A stretch of 64,000 nucleotides of DNA from NCEH01 sp002257205. GTDB taxonomy: Bacteria > Pseudomonadota > Alphaproteobacteria > Rhizobiales > Xanthobacteraceae. The stretch's first letter is position 1. Each line of letters opens with the position of its first letter. The stretch lies in assembly GCF_043195105.1 (NCBI RefSeq), contig NZ_JBAFWO010000006.1. One strand, 5' to 3'. Under the pieces are notes generated by a model. It was not told the DNA's origin, did not search any database, and saw nothing but the letters and a program-made list of their open reading frames with translations. Below, in pieces: positions 24,758 to 31,556 of the stretch. Both the position numbers and the translations under genes were made by a program.

Positions 24758-26848
24758 ATGTCTGACGTTCCGGTCAGGACGGGGGGCGCCTTGCCCGCGC
24801 AATCACGGCGCGATATCGGCTTTGCCATCGGCGTTATCGCGATCATCGCGGTATTGTTCGTTCCTGTCCCGCCGTTCTTGATCGACATCGGACTTGCCTT
24901 GTCGATCGCGATTTCGGTGCTGATCCTGATGGTCGCACTGTGGATTCAAAAGCCGCTCGATTTCTCCGCATTTCCGACCGTGCTGCTGCTTGCGACCATC
25001 CTGCGCCTGGCGCTCGGGGTGGCGACCACGCGGCTCATCCTGGCCAAGGGCGCCGATGGCGTGAATTCGGCCGGACATATCATTCACGGCTTCTCCCAGC
25101 TCGTCATGAGCGGCGATTTCGTCATCGGCATCGTGGTGTTCATGATCCTGGTGACGGTGAACTTCCTGGTCATCACCAAGGGCGCGACCCGCATCGCCGA
25201 GGTGGGCGCCCGCTTTACGCTCGATGCCATCCCCGGCAAGCAGATGGCGATCGACGCCGATCTCAACGCCGGCCTCATCACCGACAAGGAAGCCCAGACC
25301 CGGCGCAGCGAGCTGGAGGAGGAGAGCGCCTTCTTCGGCTCCATGGACGGCGCCTCGAAATTCGTGCGCGGCGAGGCGGTAGCGAGCCTGATCACCATCG
25401 CCGTCAATATTTTCGGCGGCATCATCATCGGCGTGACGCGCCATGGTCTGCCGCTCGGCGAAGCGGCGGACATCTACACGCGCCTCTCGGTGGGCGACGG
25501 CCTGGTGTCGCAGATTCCCGCGCTGATCGTTTCGCTCGCCGCGGGCCTTCTGGTGTCGAAGGGCGGCACGCGCGGCCGGGCGGAAGTCGCGGTGCTTGGG
25601 CAGCTCGGGGCCTATCCTCGGGCGCTGTTCGTCTCCGCCGGCATGATGTTCGGCCTGGCGATCATGCCGGGCCTGCCGTTTATCCCATTCGCGCTGCTGG
25701 GCGCGACCATGGCGTTCGTCGGCTATGCCATCCCCCGCAAGCTGGCGCGCCAGCGGGCCGCGGAAGAGGCCAAGCAGCAGGAGAGCGACGAGCAGGCGGC
25801 GCGGGACGTACAGAATTCGGTGAAGGAATCCCTGCGCACGGCGGAAATCGAGGTCGGCATCGGCAAGCAGCTGTCCGGCCAGGTGCTGCGCCTGCCGGTG
25901 GAGGTGCAGAACCGCATCGCCAAGATGCGCCGCAAGTTTGCGCTGCGCTACGGCTTCGTGGTGCCGGACATCCGCATGACCGAGAGCCTCAGCGTTCCGG
26001 CCAAGAATTACCAGATCCGCATCCACGGGACCGTGGTCTCCTCGCAGGAAATGCGCATCGGTGAGTTGCTGGTGGTGCTGGGCGACGGCGCGCGGCCGGA
26101 CGTGCCGGGCGACGACACGCGCGAGCCGGCGTTCGGCATGAAGGCCATGTGGATCCCGGAGGCCTATGCCGGCGAAGTCAAGCGCGAGGGCTTCTCCCCC
26201 ATCGACAATATCAGCGTGATCCTCACCCATCTCAGCGAGGTGATCGCCAACAACCTGCCGCAGCTCCTCTCCTACAAGGACATGCGCAACCTGCTCGATC
26301 GGCTCGATCCGGAATATAAGCGCCTGATCGATGACATGTGCCCGGCCCAGATTTCCTATTCCGGGCTCCAGGCGGTGCTGAAATTGCTGCTGGCGGAGCG
26401 GGTCTCGATCCGCAACCTGCATCTGATTCTGGAAGCCATCGCTGAGATCGTGCCCCATGCCCGCCGCTCCGAGCAGGTGGCCGAGCATGTGCGCATGCGC
26501 ATGGCGCAGCAGATCTGTGGCGATCTCGCCGAAGGCGGCGTGCTGCGCGTGCTGCGGCTCGGCGGCAAGTGGGATCTCACCTTCCATCAGAGCCTCAAGC
26601 GCGACGCCAAGGGCGATGTGGTGGAATTCGACATCGACCCGCGCCTGGTGGAGCAGTTCGGCATGGAGGCCGCGACCTCGGTGCGCGAGCATCTGCGCGA
26701 AGGGCGCCCGTTCGCGCTGGTCACCGCGCCGGATGCGCGCCCCTATGTGCGCATGATCATCGAGCGCATGTTCCCCGCGCTGCCGGTGCTGTCGCACGTT
26801 GAGATTGCGCGCGGGGTGGAGGTGCAGTCCCTCGGGACCATTTCATGA
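24758..26848 (+). CDS. flhA: Flagellar export protein FlhA
   Basis: This 696-residue export gate platform has eight membrane segments in residues about 15-325. The conserved FHIPEP-type stretch includes LRLALGVATTRLIL, GATRIAEVGARFTLDAIPGKQMAIDADLNAG and SLAAGLLVSKGG. A large cytoplasmic domain follows, with a linker (AAEEAKQQESDEQAA). I prefer ATG 24758 because GGGGAGGGG lies about 9 nt upstream; the ATG at 24728 has no ribosome site. The stop overlaps fliR by 4 nt. Confidence 0.96.
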   Translation: MSDVPVRTGGALPAQSRRDIGFAIGVIAIIAVLFVPVPPFLIDIGLALSIAISVLILMVALWIQKPLDFSAFPTVLLLATILRLALGVATTRLILAKGADGVNSAGHIIHGFSQLVMSGDFVIGIVVFMILVTVNFLVITKGATRIAEVGARFTLDAIPGKQMAIDADLNAGLITDKEAQTRRSELEEESAFFGSMDGASKFVRGEAVASLITIAVNIFGGIIIGVTRHGLPLGEAADIYTRLSVGDGLVSQIPALIVSLAAGLLVSKGGTRGRAEVAVLGQLGAYPRALFVSAGMMFGLAIMPGLPFIPFALLGATMAFVGYAIPRKLARQRAAEEAKQQESDEQAARDVQNSVKESLRTAEIEVGIGKQLSGQVLRLPVEVQNRIAKMRRKFALRYGFVVPDIRMTESLSVPAKNYQIRIHGTVVSSQEMRIGELLVVLGDGARPDVPGDDTREPAFGMKAMWIPEAYAGEVKREGFSPIDNISVILTHLSEVIANNLPQLLSYKDMRNLLDRLDPEYKRLIDDMCPAQISYSGLQAVLKLLLAERVSIRNLHLILEAIAEIVPHARRSEQVAEHVRMRMAQQICGDLAEGGVLRVLRLGGKWDLTFHQSLKRDAKGDVVEFDIDPRLVEQFGMEAATSVREHLREGRPFALVTAPDARPYVRMIIERMFPALPVLSHVEIARGVEVQSLGTIS

Positions 26849-27600
26849 ATGCGCTGGCGGCCGAGGGCGTGATCTCGGCGTTCCTCATCTTCTGCCGCAT
26901 CGGCGGCTGCCTGATGCTGATGCCCGGGGTCGGCGGGCGGCATCTGTCCCCCCAGTTCCGCCTGTTCCTGGCCATCGGCCTGTCGCTGGCCTTCGTGCCC
27001 CTGCTCCAGTCGAGCGTCGAGGGCTTCGCGCGCGAGGCGGGTTCCTTCGCCTTGCTGGGCGCGATCGGGTCGGAAGCCGCCACCGGCGCCATGATCGGCC
27101 TGCTGGCGCGGATCTTCTTTCTCGCCCTGCAATCCATGGCCAGCGCCATCGCCCAGGCGATTGGCCTTGCCTCCATGGCCGGGACGATGATCGAGGACGA
27201 CGAGGCGCTGCCGCCCGTCGCCACCTTGCTCGCGTTCAGCGCGACGACCTTGCTGTTCATCAGCGACCAGCATCTCGAGCTGGTCCGCGCGCTGTTCGAC
27301 AGCTATCGCCGCCTTCCGCCCGGCACCGTGTTCACCGCCCGCCTCGGGCTGAGCGACGTGGTGGACCAGCTCACCACCGCCTTCCTGCTGGCGCTGCGGA
27401 TCGCGAGCCCGTTCATCGTCTATTCCATCATCGTCAATTTCGCGGTGGGCATCACCAACAAGTTCACGCCTCAGCTTCCGGTCTATTTCATCGCGACGCC
27501 GTTCATCACAGCGGGCGGCATGCTGTTGCTGTATGCGACCGTGGATCAATTGCTCGCCGGGTTCATGATGGCGTTCAGCCAGTGGCTGGCGGCCGGTTAG
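26845..27600 (+). CDS. fliR: Flagellar export gate protein FliR
   Basis: This 251-residue membrane protein has about six hydrophobic segments. It has the FliR features FCRIGGCLMLMPGVGGRHLSPQ, RIFFLALQSMASAIAQAIGLASM and ALRIASPFIVYSIIVNFAVGITNKF. It completes the FliPQR gate. It overlaps flhA by 4 nt. Its TAG stop at 27598-27600 is also the left boundary of twin-hairpin element A. Confidence 0.95.
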   Translation: MNALAAEGVISAFLIFCRIGGCLMLMPGVGGRHLSPQFRLFLAIGLSLAFVPLLQSSVEGFAREAGSFALLGAIGSEAATGAMIGLLARIFFLALQSMASAIAQAIGLASMAGTMIEDDEALPPVATLLAFSATTLLFISDQHLELVRALFDSYRRLPPGTVFTARLGLSDVVDQLTTAFLLALRIASPFIVYSIIVNFAVGITNKFTPQLPVYFIATPFITAGGMLLLYATVDQLLAGFMMAFSQWLAAG

Positions 27601-27736
27601 AGCCGGATCCGCCCATATCGACTCGCCCAAGGCGAGTCGATATGGGCGGTGAATCCGCCTCTATTCAATAAGTGAGAGGGCGATTCACCGCCCATAGGGA
27701 ACCACCAAGTGGTTCCCTATGGGCGGATCGCGCTCA
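27598..27736 (+). repeat. Twin-hairpin intergenic element, copy A (after fliR)
   Basis: Two perfect hairpins, each with a CAA loop, occur here: 19 bp (27609-27627 with 27631-27649) and 18 bp (27688-27705 with 27709-27726). A 38-nt spacer separates them. Both stems begin with CCGCCCATA, so their arms can also pair across hairpins, and the outer ends (GAGCCGGATC, GATCGCGCTC) are nearly complementary. The element starts at the fliR TAG stop and carries four GANTC sites. Spacer length and sequence match the flgH-fliL element. It may terminate or stabilise mRNA after fliR, or be a mobile palindromic repeat. Confidence 0.85.
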
Positions 27737-27755
27737 AGAGGAGGGCAGGGGCGCC

Positions 27756-28169
27756 ATGGGCGATCGTCGGGCAACCACCAAGCGTATCGTCGCCGTGCGG
27801 GCGCAGATGCACCGCACCGCCGAATGGGAGCTCGCCCGCATCCGGCAGGAGCAGGCGGCGCTTGAGCGCAATCGCGCCAGCGTCATGGAGACGCTGAACA
27901 GCGCCATGTTCGGCCCGCTCCTGGTGGACATGGTCTCGCGCACCTTGAAGCGGCTCTCGCAGGAGGCGGCACGTCTCGCGGCCGAGGAGGCCACGCAGGC
28001 CGAGCGCGTGCAGGCGCAGGCTTTCGCGCTCAAACGGGCCGAGCGCATGGCCGAGCGGGTGGTCCGCGAAACGCGCGCGCACGAGGATCGCAAGGCCTTT
28101 CAGGAACTGACGGAATCGGCGGCGCTGCGGCCCGGCGCGGCGGCATCGAAGGATGCAAGCCTCACATAA
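27756..28169 (+). CDS. Small coiled-coil protein, possibly FliJ-like export chaperone
   Basis: This 137-residue, highly charged helical protein has no signal or TM segment. Long heptad-like stretches (RTAEWELARIRQEQAALERNRA, AARLAAEEATQAERVQAQAFALKRAERMAER) predict a coiled coil. Size, position among export genes and composition resemble FliJ, but I cannot see conserved residues that prove it. I chose ATG 27756 with GGAGGGCAGGGG upstream; the frame is open back into the hairpin element. It is the first gene after element A. Confidence 0.7.
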   Translation: MGDRRATTKRIVAVRAQMHRTAEWELARIRQEQAALERNRASVMETLNSAMFGPLLVDMVSRTLKRLSQEAARLAAEEATQAERVQAQAFALKRAERMAERVVRETRAHEDRKAFQELTESAALRPGAAASKDASLT

Positions 28170-28219
28170 GCAAGCCCCCGCAAACTGCCCCGATCGAAAC
28201 ACCGTTTGATGATCGGGCC

Positions 28220-28726
28220 ATGGGCATTCAACTCACCACAGACATTGTGATGGACGTGGTCAAGGCCGGCAATCCGGCCCGCACCCAGAAGATCACATCG
28301 AACCTCAAGGCGCTCGGTTCGGGCTTTTCCCAGGCGATGAGCCAGGAGGGCGGGATCGGGCCGGCGAACGGGTTGGCCTATGCGCCCACGTCCGCGGTCG
28401 GACTTCAGAATGCGACCGCGCTGACAAAGACCTCCGCCGCCGGCGGATCGGCGGCCACCGCCTATCGCAAATTTGAAAGCATGGTGCTGTCGCAATTTGT
28501 GCAGGCCATGCTGCCGAGCCATGCCGCCGCCGTCTATGGCAGCGGCAATGCCGGGCAGATCTGGAAGTCCATGCTGGCTGAGAAGGTCGCCGACCAGGTG
28601 GCCAAGCATGGCGGCATCGGCATCGCGGACCGCATCGCATCGGCCCAGGCGCGGGTCACCCCGTCGGCTGCCGCCGCGCCCTCGCTCCCGGTCGCATCCG
28701 CGACCGGCTCCGCCGCCTCGGCCTGA
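28220..28726 (+). CDS. Rod-binding protein, FlgJ N-terminal type
   Basis: This 168-residue protein contains the rod-binding domain of FlgJ (about residues 80-138): AYRKFESMVLSQFVQAMLPSHAAAVYG, then IWKSMLAEKVADQVAKHGGIGIADRI. It lacks the C-terminal muramidase domain of enterobacterial FlgJ, so peptidoglycan must be opened by a separate enzyme not seen here. The N- and C-terminal parts are Ala/Ser-rich and disordered. Its neighbours on both sides are probable flagellar chaperones. Confidence 0.88.
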   Translation: MGIQLTTDIVMDVVKAGNPARTQKITSNLKALGSGFSQAMSQEGGIGPANGLAYAPTSAVGLQNATALTKTSAAGGSAATAYRKFESMVLSQFVQAMLPSHAAAVYGSGNAGQIWKSMLAEKVADQVAKHGGIGIADRIASAQARVTPSAAAAPSLPVASATGSAASA

Positions 28727-28728
28727 GG

Positions 28729-29136
28729 ATGCGCCAGATGAGACACGATGAGTCCACCGTCCTGCCGCGTCTGCTGAGCCCGGAAGGCCCCGCGCGCGAA
28801 ACCATGATCGCGGCCCTCGACCGGCTCGAAGAGATCATCGACCAGGAAACGGGCTCTCTCGAAGCTCATCTGCCGATCGATCTGCACGAGGTCAACCGCC
28901 GCAAGAGCCGCAGCCTGCTGGAGCTCAGCCGCGCCAGCCGGGCGCTGCCCCGCGAGGCCGATCCGGTGGTCGCCCTGCGGCTCGGCACGGTGCGGGAGAA
29001 GCTGGCCCGCAATCTCTATCTTCTGTCGGTCAATCTTGCGGCCTCGCAGGAAATCAGCGGCATCCTCGCCACGGCGCTGCGCGACGCGGAATCCGACGGC
29101 ACCTATTCCAGCACGCCTTCCAAGGACGGGGCCTGA
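28729..29136 (+). CDS. FlgN-like flagellar chaperone (probable)
   Basis: This 135-residue all-helical soluble protein has a FlgN-like layout: an early helix with ALDRLEEIIDQETGSLEAHLP, then NRRKSRSLLELSRASRALP and LGTVREKLARNLYLLSVNLAASQEISGIL. FlgN binds FlgK and FlgL before export. The start could be ATG 28729 or ATG 28738, both just after the preceding stop. Assignment rests on length, helix pattern and position beside the rod-binding gene. Confidence 0.65.
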   Translation: MRQMRHDESTVLPRLLSPEGPARETMIAALDRLEEIIDQETGSLEAHLPIDLHEVNRRKSRSLLELSRASRALPREADPVVALRLGTVREKLARNLYLLSVNLAASQEISGILATALRDAESDGTYSSTPSKDGA

Positions 29137-29139
29137 GCG

Positions 29140-29655
29140 ATGGTGCGCTTCATCATCATCGGCCTGTGGGTCTGCGTGGTCGCGCTCGGCTCCAGCTACG
29201 GCGCCGCCTATTGGGCCGCCGGGGCGGCCAGGGCGAAATCTACCGAACCTTATATGCCGGGGCTCGAATACAAGCGTCTTCCTGCGATCACCGTGCCGAT
29301 GATTATCGACGGCCGGGTGAAGGGCTATGTGCTTGCCAAGCTGGTCTTCACCGCCGATGCGACCGCCTTGCGCCAGCTGCCGCTGGATCCGGCGATCTTC
29401 GTGGTGAACGACGCCTTTTCGGAGATCTACAACAACGGACGTATCGATACCGGGAAAATCTCAAAATACAATATCAAGGACATGATGGATCGCATCAAAG
29501 CGAGCACGAATGCGCATCTAAATGGCGACGTTATTCAAGAAGTGCTCGTGGACTCCATCAATTACATCGACAAGACCGACATGCGGGCGGCAAGTGGAAG
29601 CAATGCGCCCGTGAAGCCGGCAGAATCCACCGCGCCGCCCAAGGCAGCGCACTAG
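29140..29655 (+). CDS. Membrane-anchored periplasmic protein of unknown function
   Basis: This 171-residue protein has one N-terminal TM helix (about 3-28) and a periplasmic domain. The domain begins EYKRLPAITVPMIIDGRVKGYVLAKLVF, has FSEIYNNGRIDTGKISKYN in the middle and ends in a Pro/Ala-rich tail. The topology and the VPMIIDGRVKGYVLAKL strand vaguely recall FliL, but no FliL signature is clear. It follows the FlgN-like gene by 3 nt and precedes a chemoreceptor by 17 nt, so it belongs to the flagellar/chemotaxis operon. Base use matches its neighbours. Confidence 0.75.
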   Translation: MVRFIIIGLWVCVVALGSSYGAAYWAAGAARAKSTEPYMPGLEYKRLPAITVPMIIDGRVKGYVLAKLVFTADATALRQLPLDPAIFVVNDAFSEIYNNGRIDTGKISKYNIKDMMDRIKASTNAHLNGDVIQEVLVDSINYIDKTDMRAASGSNAPVKPAESTAPPKAAH

Positions 29656-29672
29656 CAATACGAGGGCGAACC

Positions 29673-31346
29673 GTGAAGATCATTGGGAAAATCTACAGCA
29701 TCGTCGGTGTGCTCGGGTGCGCGACAGCGCTGGTGTGCGGCGTCTCCCTCTGGGGGCTCAGCCGGGAGGCGGACATTGCCGCGAACATCGCCCAGGCGTC
29801 GCGCCGGGCGTTCCTGACGGAACAGCTGAACGGCGACGTGACCGCTGTGGTGATGGAATCGCGCGGCCTGTACATGGCGACGGACCAAAATGGCGTCAAG
29901 CAGTTTGCCGCCGGCCTCACCAGTGCGCTGGATCGGATCGACGCCAAGGTGGCCGAGCTCAAGACTTCGACGCCGCCCGCCGATGCCGCGACCTTCGCCC
30001 GCGCCGTCGCCGATCTCGCCAAATTCCGCGAGTTCCGCTCCGAGACCGTCCGCGTCGCCCTGGCCGAGGGTCCGCAGGCCGCGAACCTCCAGGGCAATAC
30101 CCCGGAAAATCGAAGCAATCGCAAAGCATTGCAGGAATCCCTGCGCACCTTTACGGCAAAAATCCAGGGCACCTTGGCCCCCATGCGCGCCGAGCAGGAG
30201 GCCGTGCAGGACAGCGTCCAGGCGATAGTCATCGCGATCTTCGTCGTCGGCCTCGCGGTCGGCATCGCGATCGCCCTGTTCATCGGCAATCGCATGCTCA
30301 GCGGGCCGATCGTCCGGGTGTCCCGCACGCTGCACGCGCTCGCCTCCGGCAAGCTCGACGTCGCCCTGGAGGAGCCGCGCGGAAAGGATGAGATCGCCGA
30401 TCTGTGGAACAGCACCAAGCAATTGGTCGCGAAGCTTCGGGCCGCCGACGATCTGCGGGCGCATCAGGAGGCGACCGCCACGCGGGTTGAGACCGATAAG
30501 CGCGCCGCCATGGAGCGCCTCGCGGACCAGTTCGACGCCGAGGTTTCCGGTGTGGTGCGCACGGTCGCGGATGCCGTCACCCTGCTGGAGCGCAATGCCA
30601 GCTCGATGAGCACTTCGGCGGCCGAGACCAGCCGCCAGTCGACCATCGTCGCCGCCGCCGCCGAGGAGGCGACCGGCAATGTGCAGACCGCCGCCTCCGC
30701 CGCCGAGGAGCTTGCCGCCTCGGTGCGTGAGATCGGCGCCCAGGTCTCCTCCGCCGCGAAGATCGCCGGCGAGGCGACCGACCAGGCCAGCGAGACCGCC
30801 GAAGTGGTGCGCGGCCTTGCCGCCAGCGCCGCGCGCATCGGCCAGGTGGTGAACCTCATCACCGACATTGCCTCGCAGACCAATCTGCTGGCGCTGAACG
30901 CCACCATCGAGGCCGCGCGGGCCGGGGAAGCTGGCCGCGGCTTCGCCGTGGTGGCCCAGGAGGTCAAGACCCTGGCGGAGCAGACCTCCAAGGCCACCGA
31001 CGAGATTTCCTCGCAGATTTCCGCCGTCCAAGGCGCCACCAATGAGGTGGTGAAGGCGATTGAGGGGATTTCCGGCACCATCCGGCGCATCGATGAAATT
31101 TCCACCGCCATCGCCACCTCCATCGAGGAGCAGGGCGCGGCGACCGGGGAAATCGCCAAGAACGTGCATCAGGCGGCGCGTGGAACGCAGGAAGTGTCTT
31201 CCAGCATCACCCACGTCAGTGCCGTGGCGGCCACCACCGGCAAGGTCTCCGGTGACATCGTGCACGCCGCCACGGATCTGTCCTCGCAGGCCGCGACCCT
31301 GCGCCGGCAGGTGAACATCTTCATCGAGCGCGTGCGGGCGGCCTGA
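29673..31346 (+). CDS. Methyl-accepting chemotaxis protein of the che operon
   Basis: This is a 557-residue receptor with GTG start at 29673 (GAGGG upstream). TM1 is at about 8-27, a helical periplasmic sensor follows, and TM2 (AIVIAIFVVGLAVGIAIALFIG) is at about 186-208. A HAMP domain leads to a signalling domain with tip SQTNLLALNATIEAARAGEA. It has no pentapeptide tether for CheR. It lies immediately upstream of cheA and probably forms the dedicated receptor of this pathway. The frame is open far upstream, but that part overlaps the previous gene. Confidence 0.93.
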   Translation: MKIIGKIYSIVGVLGCATALVCGVSLWGLSREADIAANIAQASRRAFLTEQLNGDVTAVVMESRGLYMATDQNGVKQFAAGLTSALDRIDAKVAELKTSTPPADAATFARAVADLAKFREFRSETVRVALAEGPQAANLQGNTPENRSNRKALQESLRTFTAKIQGTLAPMRAEQEAVQDSVQAIVIAIFVVGLAVGIAIALFIGNRMLSGPIVRVSRTLHALASGKLDVALEEPRGKDEIADLWNSTKQLVAKLRAADDLRAHQEATATRVETDKRAAMERLADQFDAEVSGVVRTVADAVTLLERNASSMSTSAAETSRQSTIVAAAAEEATGNVQTAASAAEELAASVREIGAQVSSAAKIAGEATDQASETAEVVRGLAASAARIGQVVNLITDIASQTNLLALNATIEAARAGEAGRGFAVVAQEVKTLAEQTSKATDEISSQISAVQGATNEVVKAIEGISGTIRRIDEISTAIATSIEEQGAATGEIAKNVHQAARGTQEVSSSITHVSAVAATTGKVSGDIVHAATDLSSQAATLRRQVNIFIERVRAA

Positions 31347-31363
31347 TCGGCCCTGCCGTCTCG

Positions 31364-31390
31364 CGCGGGACGGGCATCACCCGTCCCGCG
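31364..31390 (+). terminator. Hairpin between the chemoreceptor gene and cheA
   Basis: A perfect 11-bp stem (31364-31374 with 31380-31390) has a CATCA loop. It lies 18 nt after the receptor stop and about 165 nt before cheA. No T-run follows, so it may attenuate read-through into cheA or protect the receptor mRNA. Confidence 0.55.
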
Positions 31391-31556
31391 ACCGAAATCC
31401 GAGGCCGGCGATCCGGCCTCCACCGAGCACGCTCCCGTGCGCCGGGCGTCTCCAAAGCGAGGCGCGCGGCGCGGTCCGGCCTTGCCGTTGTTCCGGCGTC
31501 GCCGGGCGGCGTCGCGGGATGCCTGAACTGCCTGTCTTCGACCCGGAGTTGAACCC

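Noticed and set aside
24803..26797. 664-codon open frame antisense to flhA
   Set aside because: Rich in His, Arg, Gly and Gln with no ribosome site; it is the mirror of flhA codon bias in GC-rich DNA. FlhA is the real gene.
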